From Candidatus Ancillula kalotermitis (GTDB taxonomy: Bacteria > Actinomycetota > Actinomycetes > Actinomycetales > Bifidobacteriaceae): 45,310 nucleotides of DNA. The stretch is taken from contig JAISRT010000024.1 of assembly GCA_031273495.1 (NCBI GenBank), forward strand, positions 1 through 45,310, in the 5' to 3' direction. Shown in pieces: positions 9,642 through 19,200 of the stretch. The notes beneath the pieces are model-generated. The model was given only the letters and a program-made list of their open reading frames with translations. It made no database searches and was not told the DNA's origin. Made by a program: the position numbers and the translations under genes. The number at the start of each line of letters is the position of its first letter. Positions within the stretch are counted from its first letter, which is position 1.

Positions 9642-11906
9642 ATGATTAAGAATAGGCAACTCAATGCGGCAGTTAACCTATTAAATTTCGCGCGTAATTG
9701 CGTAGCTAAATGTGGTGGTTCGGGCTATCTCGATGCCAAGGGCGAACTGATTATTGATCGTGGCGTGGAGACGTGGATTACTGCACGGATGCTTTATAGT
9801 TTCTCGCTGGGGAAGATACTGCTGGACAACCGTTTAGTCGATGAGCGGCAATACAAGTTCGATGTTGAACATGTGATTGAGGGGCTACTGCAGGCGTTCG
9901 AGCCAGGAGGTTGTTTGTGCGATGATGTCAATGACGGCTGGTATGCGAAAGTCAGCTCAGTGGGCGAGGTGCTTGACCAGTCCAAAGCTGCGTATGCCCA
10001 CGCGTTTGTGATCTTGGCGTCGGCAACCCTTTTGAAAGCGGCTGAGAGTAATGATGAGCTGGCGGCCAGGGCGCAGAATTTATTCAGGCACAGTTTCGAC
10101 ATTTTCTATAAGTATTTCTGGGACAATGAGCAGCAGATGGCGCGAGATAATTACAAGCACGCCAATTGGACTGCACTTGATGATTACCGTGGTATTAACG
10201 CCAATATGCACACTGTAGAAGCACTTACGGCGGCATCGAGCATTTGCAAAGAGCTGAACTACGAGTTTGACAATCCCCAAAAAGTTGTACTTGAAGCTGA
10301 CTTGCCGTATGAGTTGGATGCGAAGAGTGCGTATTCGGTATTACTCTTTGATATGGCAGGCAGCATTATCGGGCGTGTTGTTCGTTTGGCGAAGCAGTTT
10401 GACTATAGGATACCTGAGCACTTTGACGAGAAGTGGACCCCGTTGCCTGAATTTAACAGCGCAGTGCCCGATGATCCTTTTAAGCCGTTTGGTGCGACTC
10501 CTGGGCACGCTATCGAGTGGGGGAGACTGATTCTGCAATACAACACTGTGGCGAAAGATGACGAACTCGCGAAAGTGGGGTGGAAGTTGATTGCGCAGAC
10601 ACTTTCGGAGAACTACACGCGCGGTGATGACGAGGGAATTGCCTACACGACTGATTTTAGCGGTGTGCCTGTGGTTAAGACAAGGATGCATTGGGTGGTT
10701 GCTGAGGCTTTAAGTGCGACTGCGGTGTTGGCGAAGGCTGGTGATGCAACTGCCTGGGAATTTTACGCTATGTTGGAACACTACGCACAAGAGTGCTTTT
10801 ATGACGAGGAATACGGGTCCTGGTTCCACGAGCTTGACGACAAGAACAGACTGAGTGATAAGGTTTGGCCGGGGAAACCTGATGTGTACCATGTGTTGCA
10901 GAGCTACCTTATTCCACTGTTTGACCCTGGAATGTCACTGGCGACCTCGATTAAGCCTACTGCAGTTGTTGTCGTCGGCGAATTGCTTTTCGATATCGAT
11001 CACACGAAGGGTTCGGGGCTTAAAGCGCTTGGAGGCAGTCTGACCAATATGGCAATCGGCATCTCGCGGCTGGGCAATAATGTGAAGCTATACACTGGTG
11101 TCGGCGATGATTCGCTCGGTACTGAAGCTCGAAACATTTTGCGCAGTGAACATGTGGATTTTGACGCTACAATGACCCTGATCGCGAAGACTAACACCGC
11201 GAAGGTAACACTTGACGCTAGCGGGAATGCACAGTACGAGTTCGAATACGACCCAACAATTCGTGGCATTCTGACTAGTGCCGCTGCCGACTTAATGAGT
11301 GCTAAAGCGCTGGTGCTAGGCTCGTTGTCGTCACAGTTTCCGCAAGGTGTGGCTGCTCATGAAATCGGTGTTTTGGCGCAAGAGGCAAAAACTCGCGGTG
11401 TAAAAGTCTATTACGACCCTAACATTCGCCCCACAGTTATCCCTGATCGTCACGCCACACTGAAAATCGTTGAGAACTATATTGCTAAATCGGCAGTTGT
11501 GAAGGCGTCACTTGAAGATCTCGAATGGCTCTACGGCAAGCAGGGCGAAGCATTTACCCGTGCAGACTGCGCAACATGGGCGGAGCGCTGGCTAGACCTA
11601 GGAGCAAAACTCGCAGTGTTCACTTTAGGGGCTGAAGGTGCCGTGGGATACTTCAAAGAGGTGCAGACCGCGTCTAGTGGTATCAATTTACAGTCAGTCT
11701 ATGTGCGCCCGAACGAAGTCGATGTCGCGGACACTATTGGCGCAGGTGACAGTTTCATGTCGGCATTGGTTGATGCGACCGCTAGTCTGGACCTTGACGC
11801 ACTCAACGCTCGCACAGTTGAAGAGGTGTTGCACTTCGCGTCCTCAGTTTCCGCAGTCACGGTTTCCCGCAAAGGTTCGAACCCACCGCACCTACATGAA
11901 CTCTAA
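9642..11906 (+). CDS. fusion: AGE-superfamily sugar isomerase (mannose isomerase-like) + PfkB-family carbohydrate kinase
   Basis: N-half: HAFVILASATLL, NANMHTVEAL, GATPGHAIEWGRLIL, KPDVYHVLQSYLIP; C-half: VVVGELLFDI, ALGGSLTNMAIGISRLGNNVKLYTGVGDDSLG, DVADTIGAGDSFMSAL. Confidence 0.88.
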   Translation: MIKNRQLNAAVNLLNFARNCVAKCGGSGYLDAKGELIIDRGVETWITARMLYSFSLGKILLDNRLVDERQYKFDVEHVIEGLLQAFEPGGCLCDDVNDGWYAKVSSVGEVLDQSKAAYAHAFVILASATLLKAAESNDELAARAQNLFRHSFDIFYKYFWDNEQQMARDNYKHANWTALDDYRGINANMHTVEALTAASSICKELNYEFDNPQKVVLEADLPYELDAKSAYSVLLFDMAGSIIGRVVRLAKQFDYRIPEHFDEKWTPLPEFNSAVPDDPFKPFGATPGHAIEWGRLILQYNTVAKDDELAKVGWKLIAQTLSENYTRGDDEGIAYTTDFSGVPVVKTRMHWVVAEALSATAVLAKAGDATAWEFYAMLEHYAQECFYDEEYGSWFHELDDKNRLSDKVWPGKPDVYHVLQSYLIPLFDPGMSLATSIKPTAVVVVGELLFDIDHTKGSGLKALGGSLTNMAIGISRLGNNVKLYTGVGDDSLGTEARNILRSEHVDFDATMTLIAKTNTAKVTLDASGNAQYEFEYDPTIRGILTSAAADLMSAKALVLGSLSSQFPQGVAAHEIGVLAQEAKTRGVKVYYDPNIRPTVIPDRHATLKIVENYIAKSAVVKASLEDLEWLYGKQGEAFTRADCATWAERWLDLGAKLAVFTLGAEGAVGYFKEVQTASSGINLQSVYVRPNEVDVADTIGAGDSFMSALVDATASLDLDALNARTVEEVLHFASSVSAVTVSRKGSNPPHLHEL

Positions 11907-11966
11907 TTAGCAGAGGCACTATTTCTGCCGTGGGTCACTCCTATTTAACTATTGAACATAAAGTGC

Positions 11967-11972
11967 TATAAT
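11967..11972 (+). promoter_or_regulatory. extended -10 of tuf (leadered, about 130 nt 5' UTR)
   Basis: aagtgcTATAATagtg; SD cgaaagga before ATG. Confidence 0.75.
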
Positions 11973-12107
11973 AGTGATAAGTGCACTCGATAGGTTTACA
12001 ATGCTTGCACGCTACTGATGATGAGATTGATTGAGCAGAGCACTCGCCCTGTTTGATGTTTCTTTGAGTCGGCAACTATGTAAGTAAACAAAAACGAAAG
12101 GAAATAT

Positions 12108-13298
12108 ATGGCAAAGGCTACATACGAAAGAACAAAGCCGCACGTAAACGTCGGTACAATTGGACACGTTGACCACGGTAAGACTACTCTGTCTGCTGCA
12201 ATCTCTAAGGTTCTGCACGATAAATTACCAGATGTGAACCCAGTGTTTGCGTTTGATGAGATCGACAAGGCTCCAGAAGAGAAAGAGCGTGGTATCACAA
12301 TCAACATCGCTCACATCGAGTATGAGACTGAGAAGCGTCACTATGCGCACGTAGATGCACCAGGGCACGCAGACTTCATCAAAAACATGATTACAGGTGC
12401 TGCTCAGATGGACGGCGCAATTCTTGTTGTTGCTGCTACTGACGGACCTATGGCACAGACTAAGGAGCACATCCTTCTTGCTAAGCAGGTCGGCGTTCCG
12501 AAGCTTCTCGTGGCTTTGAACAAGTCGGACATGGTAGATGACGAAGAACTACTTGAGTTGGTTGAGATGGAGATTCGTGAAGCTATTGAGGCTCAAGGTT
12601 TCGATCTTGGCGACGATGAGATTGTTCGCGTTTCTGCTCTGAAGGCTCTTGAAGGCGATGCTGAGTGGGCTAAAAAGGTTGAAGAGTTGATGGATTTGGT
12701 CGATGACCGCATTCCTGAGCCTGTTCGTGACCTTGACAAACCATTCTTGATGCCAATCGAGGACGTATTCACAATCACTGGCCGTGGTACAGTCGTAACT
12801 GGTCGTGTTGAGCGTGGTACTCTAGACATTAACACTGAAGTTGAAATCGTTGGTATTCGTGACACCCAGAAGACTACTGTTACTGGAATCGAGACTTTCC
12901 ACAAGCAGATGACTCAGGCACAAGCTGGTGACAACACTGGTCTTTTGCTTCGCGGCATCGAGCGTACGGCTGTTGAGCGTGGACAGGTTATCTGCAAGCC
13001 AGGTTCTGTTACACCTCACAGTGTTTTCGAAGGTCAGGTATACGTTTTGACTAAAGAAGAGGGTGGGCGTCCTGCTCCATTCTTCGCTGGTTACCGTCCT
13101 CAGTTCTACTTCCGCACGACGGACGTTACTGGTGTTGTTAATTTGACTGGTGGTGCTACTCAGGTTATGCCTGGTGATAACGTCACTCTTGAAGTTGAAC
13201 TAATCCAGCCTATCGCAATGGAAGAGGGACTTGGCTTCGCTATCCGCGAGGGTGGGCGTACTGTAGGTTCTGGTAAGGTTACCAAGATCATTAAGTAG
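12108..13298 (+). CDS. tuf: elongation factor Tu
   Basis: [28 protein letters not shown]..., full-length 396 aa; SD acgaaagga upstream. Confidence 0.99.
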   Translation: MAKATYERTKPHVNVGTIGHVDHGKTTLSAAISKVLHDKLPDVNPVFAFDEIDKAPEEKERGITINIAHIEYETEKRHYAHVDAPGHADFIKNMITGAAQMDGAILVVAATDGPMAQTKEHILLAKQVGVPKLLVALNKSDMVDDEELLELVEMEIREAIEAQGFDLGDDEIVRVSALKALEGDAEWAKKVEELMDLVDDRIPEPVRDLDKPFLMPIEDVFTITGRGTVVTGRVERGTLDINTEVEIVGIRDTQKTTVTGIETFHKQMTQAQAGDNTGLLLRGIERTAVERGQVICKPGSVTPHSVFEGQVYVLTKEEGGRPAPFFAGYRPQFYFRTTDVTGVVNLTGGATQVMPGDNVTLEVELIQPIAMEEGLGFAIREGGRTVGSGKVTKIIK

Positions 13299-13319
13299 TT
13301 CAGACACCTCTGTTCAAGC

Positions 13320-13348
13320 AAAAAAGCCGGCGTTCCGCCGGCTTTTTT
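13320..13348 (+). terminator. rho-independent terminator after tuf
   Basis: AAAAAAGCCGGCGTTCCGCCGGCTTTTTT, 7-bp GC stem GCCGGCG/CGCCGGC with flanking A/T tracts. Confidence 0.95.
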
Positions 13349-13371
13349 GCGTTTTGTACAGTTTCCCGGCC

Positions 13372-13402
13372 CGCAAGTTCCCTCGCAAGTTCCCTCGCAA
13401 GT
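13372..13402 (+). repeat. short tandem repeat, 12-bp unit about 2.6 copies
   Basis: cgcaagttccct cgcaagttccct cgcaagt. Confidence 0.9.
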
Positions 13403-13421
13403 CAGTATTTTTTTCGAGCAC

Positions 13422-13554
13422 TCCATTAAGGGGCCACGGCCCCCCGCCACCCGGTGGCATTGTAGCATAAAATGGTGTCGTCAAGGTGTCAAGTGCGCGC
13501 TGTGGTTAATAAGTGCGGAAAGTGCAGCGTGGTTAATAAGTGCTGTTTTTATTA
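13422..13554 (+). repeat. repeat family A unit between tuf and fumC; its end contributes the fumC stop codon
   Basis: ccattaaggggccacggccccccgccacccggtggc...gtggttaataagtg...tttttatta. Confidence 0.95.
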
Positions 13555-14982
13555 CACGAAATGTTCGGGGTCTATTGCCTCGCGGAACTCTTCCACGGTC
13601 AAATCAAGCCCAAGGTCACCTTGTAACGCGGTAAACGCCTCTTGCAACGTCAGGTCATTCTCAAATGCGTGTCGTGATATTTTCGTCGCATTATCATATC
13701 CAATCCGTGGGGTAAGCGCAGTGATCAACATTAGCGAATTCATCACATTTTCCCGCATCTTCGCAGTGTTCAAATGCATCCCAGAGAGTAAATTGTCCAC
13801 AAATGAGTTCACGCTATCGCCTAGAAGACGCCCAGACTGCAAAATGTTGTAGATTATCACTGGCATAAAGGTGTTCAACTGGAAGTGCCCGTTGCTCGCT
13901 GCGAATGTAATCGTCGCATCATTTCCTATCACTTGGGAACAAACCTGAGTCAGTGCCTCGATCTGAGTAGGGTTAACCTTTCCTGGCATTATAGAACTAC
14001 CAGCCTCATTCGCCGGAATGCTCAACTCGCTCAACCCTGCACGTGGTCCCGAAACGTAGACTCTAATGTCATTGCCAATTTTCGTTAAGCTTACCGCCAG
14101 CTCTTTCAGCACTGAAGAGTATGCCACGAGCGTTGACTTCGAGGAAATCTGGAAGAACTTGTTGGCGTCGAGTGTGAAGCCGTCCTCTTCAAGATGCTCT
14201 TGTGCTTTATCGACAAATGTTCCCATTTTCGGGACGTTAAGCCCAGTTCCGACCGCGGTTCCGAAGAGCGCCAACTTGCTCAACTCGGGCAGAATTGCAA
14301 TCAACCTGTTCTTTGCGACAACAATCATCTCGACCCATGATAAAACTTCATCTCTAAAACGCATTGGCACTGCGTCCTGCATATGTGTGCGCCCGATTTT
14401 TATTGCCTCTGACTCCTTCGAGTATGCCAAATTGTTGAGCGCATCGATAAGCTTGTTTAGCGACGGTATTACCAACTCCTCAAGCTGCTTTTTCGCGGAA
14501 ATGTGCATTGCGCTCGGGAAGACGCAGTTTGAAGATTGCGCAAAATTCACGTCATCATGCGAGTCAATTGGACAAAAATTCGAGCTCCCGAACAGTTCAG
14601 GCTCCTGTATTGAAATGTAGCGGTTCGCCAAATTCGCAATCACTTCGTTAACATTCATATTGGTCTGTGTGCCCGACCCCGTCTGAAACACTACGAGAGG
14701 AAAATGCTGATCATGCTCCCCATTCTCCACCTCTGCAGCAACTTTCACTATTGCACCAAGCACAACGTCGGCAGAATCTCTCGCACTGCGCACGTTCGAT
14801 TCAAGTGCCGCCTTTGCCACGATCCTTTTGATGTAACTTATCGAGTGGATAACCTCTATCGGCATCTTTGACGTCCCAATTCGGAAATTGTCCAGGCTCC
14901 TCTGAGTGTTAATGCCCCAGAACTTGTCGTCTTCGATTTCGACACTGCCAAATGAATCCGAATATTGCATATCAGATCGCAC
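13552..14982 (-). CDS. fumC: fumarate hydratase, class II
   Basis: FQTGSGTQTNMNVNEVIANLA, KIGRTHMQDAVPM, GTAVGTGLN, signature GSSIMPGKVNPTQ; start may be 14970. Confidence 0.93.
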   Translation of the reverse strand: MRSDMQYSDSFGSVEIEDDKFWGINTQRSLDNFRIGTSKMPIEVIHSISYIKRIVAKAALESNVRSARDSADVVLGAIVKVAAEVENGEHDQHFPLVVFQTGSGTQTNMNVNEVIANLANRYISIQEPELFGSSNFCPIDSHDDVNFAQSSNCVFPSAMHISAKKQLEELVIPSLNKLIDALNNLAYSKESEAIKIGRTHMQDAVPMRFRDEVLSWVEMIVVAKNRLIAILPELSKLALFGTAVGTGLNVPKMGTFVDKAQEHLEEDGFTLDANKFFQISSKSTLVAYSSVLKELAVSLTKIGNDIRVYVSGPRAGLSELSIPANEAGSSIMPGKVNPTQIEALTQVCSQVIGNDATITFAASNGHFQLNTFMPVIIYNILQSGRLLGDSVNSFVDNLLSGMHLNTAKMRENVMNSLMLITALTPRIGYDNATKISRHAFENDLTLQEAFTALQGDLGLDLTVEEFREAIDPEHFV

Positions 14983-16138
14983 CTTTTACCGCGTCGGCAA
15001 CTATTTCTGCAAGGTTCGGCGTAAACACACTCGGGATAATGTTTGCCGTGTGTAACTCGTCGTCACTCATTGAATACGCTAATGCATTAACTGCCGCCAA
15101 CTTCATCTCGTCGGTAATTCTGGTCGCCCTCGCTTCGAGTGCCCCCTTAAAGATGCCAGGAAACGCAATCACATTGTTGATTTGGTTGTCGAAGTCGCTA
15201 CGCCCACTACCGTAGATTTTAGCGCCGTTCTCTAGTGCCACATCTGGCATAATTTCTGGCGTCGGGTTAGAGAGTGCGAATATCACTGAGTCTTCGCGCA
15301 TTTTTTTAACATCGGCCGCAGTAAGAACATTTGGCGCCGACACACCGATGAATAAATCCCTGCCTTCTACCGCATCGCTCAACGTCTGAATCTGCTCTGA
15401 AAACGCATAACCACGAGCGTTCTTGAGTTCTACTGCAAGTTCACGCTTTTCGTCATTTATGCCCTCACGTGTAGAATGGATTGCACCTCGAGAATCACAA
15501 ATCAGTATGTCCTTAACACCGACCTTGAGCAACATTTTCGCAATAGAAATACCAGCCGCACCAGCACCATTAATCACTGCCTTCACCTCGGAGAGCGGTT
15601 TTGCCACCAGACGAAACGCATTGATTACCGCCGCGCAGACAACAATTGCCGTGCCGTGTTGGTCATCGTGGAAGACTGGGATGTTAAGTCGCTCGACTAG
15701 TGCCCGCTCAATCTCGAAACACCTTGGCGCAGAGATGTCCTCAAGGTTTATGCCACCGAAAGTGGGCTCCAGCAACTCAACGGTTCTGACTATTTCATCA
15801 ACATTCTGAGTCCGCAAGCAGATCGGGAACGCGTCCACGCCAGCAAACTCTTTGAATAGTGCACACTTACCCTCCATAACAGGCATCGCGGCTTCAGGAC
15901 CAATATTGCCGAGGCCCAACACAGCAGAGCCATCAGATACTACTGCGACAGTGCGTCCTTTTAGTGTTAACTGGTTCGCGCGCTGTACGTCCTCAGCGAT
16001 TGCGCGACAAGGCTCAGCGACACCCGGTGTGTACGCGATTGACAACTCGTCTTGTGTAGTAATTGGCATGCGCGACTTCACCTCAAGTTTTCCTTGATGC
16101 TTCAGGTGCTCCGCAAGTGCAGTTTGAAAATAGTCCAT
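14972..16138 (-). CDS. malic enzyme (malate dehydrogenase, oxaloacetate-decarboxylating)
   Basis: IAYTPGVAEPCRAI, VAVVSDGSAVLGLGNIGPEAAMPVMEGKCALFKEFAGVDAFPICL, NIPVFHDDQHGTAIV, IFALSNPTPEIMPD. Confidence 0.95.
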   Translation of the reverse strand: MDYFQTALAEHLKHQGKLEVKSRMPITTQDELSIAYTPGVAEPCRAIAEDVQRANQLTLKGRTVAVVSDGSAVLGLGNIGPEAAMPVMEGKCALFKEFAGVDAFPICLRTQNVDEIVRTVELLEPTFGGINLEDISAPRCFEIERALVERLNIPVFHDDQHGTAIVVCAAVINAFRLVAKPLSEVKAVINGAGAAGISIAKMLLKVGVKDILICDSRGAIHSTREGINDEKRELAVELKNARGYAFSEQIQTLSDAVEGRDLFIGVSAPNVLTAADVKKMREDSVIFALSNPTPEIMPDVALENGAKIYGSGRSDFDNQINNVIAFPGIFKGALEARATRITDEMKLAAVNALAYSMSDDELHTANIIPSVFTPNLAEIVADAVKGAI

Positions 16139-16144
16139 ATCAGC

Positions 16145-16150
16145 AGTATA
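16145..16150 (-). promoter_or_regulatory. extended -10, 6 nt before malic enzyme ATG
   Basis: reverse strand: agtgcTATACTgctgatATG. Confidence 0.8.
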
Positions 16151-16344
16151 GCACTAACTTCATTCGCAGGGCGGCGAAGCCACCCTGACGAATTTAGTAA
16201 GTGCTATTCATAACAAATTTAACTTCGAGAGGAAGAACCGCTGCGCTCGCGGGCGGGCGGGTGCGTCTCAGGGTCCCGCGCGCTAGCGCGGGTGGACGCC
16301 GAGCTCTCCTCCCGCTTATTTGCCAAACTCGCAAGCGAGTTTGA
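16145..16344 (-). repeat. composite repeat C/D ending at the malic enzyme -10 box
   Basis: reverse strand: ggtcaaactcgcttgcgagtttggcaaataagcgg...gcagcggttcttcctctcgaagttaaatttgttatgaatagcactta...ccctgcgaatgaagttagtgctatact. Confidence 0.93.
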
Positions 16345-16387
16345 CCTCTGTGCACTTTTGTGCACTTTCCAGATTCGTCGGTCGTGC

Positions 16388-16393
16388 TATACT
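16388..16393 (+). promoter_or_regulatory. extended -10 of adhE (leadered, SD ggaaggaag)
   Basis: tcgtgcTATACTagtg, 42 nt before ATG 16436. Confidence 0.75.
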
Positions 16394-16435
16394 AGTGATG
16401 TTGTTCGGCGCGGGATGCCGACGGGAAGGAAGTTC

Positions 16436-19135
16436 ATGTCAGAAGTGAAACCAGTAGATAATCCTGAGAACATCGCAGGAGTCAATGAAGTTAATGATAT
16501 GGTGCCAAAGGCGTTAAAAGCGCTTGGTGAATATCGTGCGCTTGACCAGGAGAAGATCGACTATATCGTCAAGAAGGCGTCAGTTGCAGCACTTAATCAG
16601 CATGCACCGTTAGCCAAGTTCGCAGTTGAGGAAACTGGGCGCGGTAGGATTGAAGACAAGGCTGTGAAGAACATCTTTGCCTGTGAGCATGTGACCAATT
16701 ACCTCGCGAAACAGAAGACAGTGGGCGTGATTTCCCGTGACCCTATTTCGGGCATCACTGAGATTGCGGACCCAGTTGGCGTGGTGGCTGGTGTGACCCC
16801 GACGACGAACCCTACTTCGACGGCAATTTTCAAGTCACTGATCGCGATCAAGACGCGTAACCCGATCATTTTCGGCTTCCACCCATCGGCACAGCAGTGC
16901 TCAATCGCGGCAGCAAAAGTTGTCCGTGACGCGGCGATTAAAGCGGGTGCCCCAGAGAACTGTATCCAGTGGGTTGAAACTCCCTCTCTTGAGGCGACGA
17001 CTGCGTTAATGAACCATGAGGGTGTGGCGACAATTCTTGCAACTGGCGGTAACGCGATGGTTGAGGCAGCCTATTCTTGCGGTAAGCCTGCGCTAGGTGT
17101 TGGTGCTGGAAATGTGCCGAGTTATGTCCATAAAGATGCGAACATCAAGCGCGCTGCGAACGACATTGTGGTCTCGAAGAACTTTGACTACGGGATGATT
17201 TGTGCCTCCGAGCAAGCAGTGATCCTCCATAAAGATATCGCTGACGAGTTCCTTAATGAATGCGAGAAGCTGCACGTTTATATGTGTAACGCCGACGAAA
17301 AAGCGAAGCTTGAGGAGTTCCTTTTTGGAGTGAAGGCGTATTCGGAAAACTGTTCTGGACGTAAACTCAACCCTACAATTGTCGGTAAGTCGCCGCAGTG
17401 GTTGGCGGAGAATGCTGGATTTAGCGTGCCTGAAGAGACGTCAGTCATATTCGCCGAGGTCTCAAAAGTTGGTGAAGAAGAGCCGTTAACCTTCGAGAAG
17501 CTCAGCCCAGTGCTCGCAGTGATTAAAGTCAATGATGAGGTTGAAGGGTTTGATGCAGCTGAAGCGATGCTCGAAAATGGTGGTCTCGGTCACTCTGCCT
17601 GCATTCACACGCGCGATAGCCAACTCGCTGAGGATTACGGTACTCGTATGCAAGCGTGCCGTATTTTGTGGAATAACCCTACGTCTCTCGGTGGTGTTGG
17701 TGACATCTATAATGCTATCATCCCGAGTCTGACCCTCGGTTGCGGTAGTTATGGTAAAAACTCGGTCTCAAACAATGTGCAGGCCTGTAATTTAGTGAAC
17801 GTTAAGCGTATCGGAAGGAGAAACAATAATATGCAGTGGTTCAAAGTCCCAAGTCGAATCTATTTCGAGCCCAATTCAATCAAATACCTCCAGGATATGC
17901 GTGAACTAGACAGTCGTGTAGTCATCGTAACTGATAAAGTGATGAATGAGATTGGCGTTGTCCAGAAAGTTATTGACCAGCTCCTCGCACGTGAGGATGG
18001 ACAGAATATCCGCTACAAAGTCATCGATTATGTTGAGCCAGAGCCTAGTGTTGAAACCGTTCAAAAAGGTGCTGCCGAGATGCGTGACTTCCAGCCGGAC
18101 ACAATTATTGCAGTCGGCGGTGGTTCTCCTATGGACGCGGCGAAAATTATGTGGCTGTTGTATGAGCACCCCGAAATCGACTTCAACGACTTGCGCGAGA
18201 AGTTCTTCGACATCCGTAAGCGTGCCTTCCGCATTCCAAAACTCGAGAAAGCGCGCCTGGTTTGTATTCCGACAACTTCTGGTACTGGCTCGGAAGTGAC
18301 CCCGTTTGCAGTGATTACTGACCACTCGACTGGCTATAAGTACCCGATTGCTGACTATGCGATTACACCGTCTGTGGCGATTATTGACCCAGAGTTGGCG
18401 TATTCTCAGCCTGCACGTGTCGCTACGGACTCCGGTCTGGACGCTTTGACGCACTGTATTGAGAGTTATATTTCAGTCTACGCTAACGACTACACTGATG
18501 GCTTAGCGCTGCACGGAATCCGTATCATCTCGAAGAACCTTGAGAAAGCTGTCCTCGAGGGCGATCGCTGTGCGAAGGAGAGTATGCATAATGCGGCGAC
18601 TATTGCTGGTATGGCTTTCGCGAATGGTTTCTTAGGTGTTTGTCACGGTATTTCACACACACTCGGTGCCGTCTATCACGTGGCGCATGGTCGCATGAAC
18701 TCGCTGCTATTGCCGACTACAGTCCGCTACAATGCGAAAACACCTGTGAAGCCGACTGCTTGGCCGAAATATGACCACTACGTTGCTGGAGAGAAGATGC
18801 AGGACATCGCTTGGGCAATGGGGTTGGACAATTCTACTCCTGAGGTGGCAACTGAGAATGTGGCGACTTTCATTGAGGGTATGCGTGACCGCCTCGGCGT
18901 CGAGAAGTCGATTAAAGAGGTTCACCCAGAAATCAATGACGACGACTTTATGCGTAACCTTGACTCAATCGTGATGCGTGCGTATGAGGATCAGTGCACA
19001 CCAGCGAACCCGCGCGTGCCGTTGCTTGAAGAGATGAAAGACATCGCTGTTGGAGTGTTCTACGGCGTCCGCATGGAAGAGGGCAACCGCATTCGCAAAG
19101 AGTGGGAGGAGGCGCACGGCATCGAGTCTGAGTAG
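16436..19135 (+). CDS. adhE: bifunctional acetaldehyde-CoA/alcohol dehydrogenase
   Basis: N-terminal aldehyde dehydrogenase domain (VAGVTPTTNPTSTAIFKSLIAIKTRNPIIFGFHPSAQ) and C-terminal Fe-ADH (VGGGSPMDAAKIMW, GFLGVCHGISHTLGAVYHVAHG). Confidence 0.97.
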   Translation: MSEVKPVDNPENIAGVNEVNDMVPKALKALGEYRALDQEKIDYIVKKASVAALNQHAPLAKFAVEETGRGRIEDKAVKNIFACEHVTNYLAKQKTVGVISRDPISGITEIADPVGVVAGVTPTTNPTSTAIFKSLIAIKTRNPIIFGFHPSAQQCSIAAAKVVRDAAIKAGAPENCIQWVETPSLEATTALMNHEGVATILATGGNAMVEAAYSCGKPALGVGAGNVPSYVHKDANIKRAANDIVVSKNFDYGMICASEQAVILHKDIADEFLNECEKLHVYMCNADEKAKLEEFLFGVKAYSENCSGRKLNPTIVGKSPQWLAENAGFSVPEETSVIFAEVSKVGEEEPLTFEKLSPVLAVIKVNDEVEGFDAAEAMLENGGLGHSACIHTRDSQLAEDYGTRMQACRILWNNPTSLGGVGDIYNAIIPSLTLGCGSYGKNSVSNNVQACNLVNVKRIGRRNNNMQWFKVPSRIYFEPNSIKYLQDMRELDSRVVIVTDKVMNEIGVVQKVIDQLLAREDGQNIRYKVIDYVEPEPSVETVQKGAAEMRDFQPDTIIAVGGGSPMDAAKIMWLLYEHPEIDFNDLREKFFDIRKRAFRIPKLEKARLVCIPTTSGTGSEVTPFAVITDHSTGYKYPIADYAITPSVAIIDPELAYSQPARVATDSGLDALTHCIESYISVYANDYTDGLALHGIRIISKNLEKAVLEGDRCAKESMHNAATIAGMAFANGFLGVCHGISHTLGAVYHVAHGRMNSLLLPTTVRYNAKTPVKPTAWPKYDHYVAGEKMQDIAWAMGLDNSTPEVATENVATFIEGMRDRLGVEKSIKEVHPEINDDDFMRNLDSIVMRAYEDQCTPANPRVPLLEEMKDIAVGVFYGVRMEEGNRIRKEWEEAHGIESE

Positions 19136-19200
19136 CAGTTCTTAGAATTCTTCCACGGTAAGCATCGTGGGCGTGTTTTAGCGTGCCGAAATCGTAAAGT

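Noticed and set aside
14066-14620. 184-aa plus-strand ORF opposite fumC
   Set aside because: Mirror-frame ORF of a conserved gene; composition is typical of antisense translation
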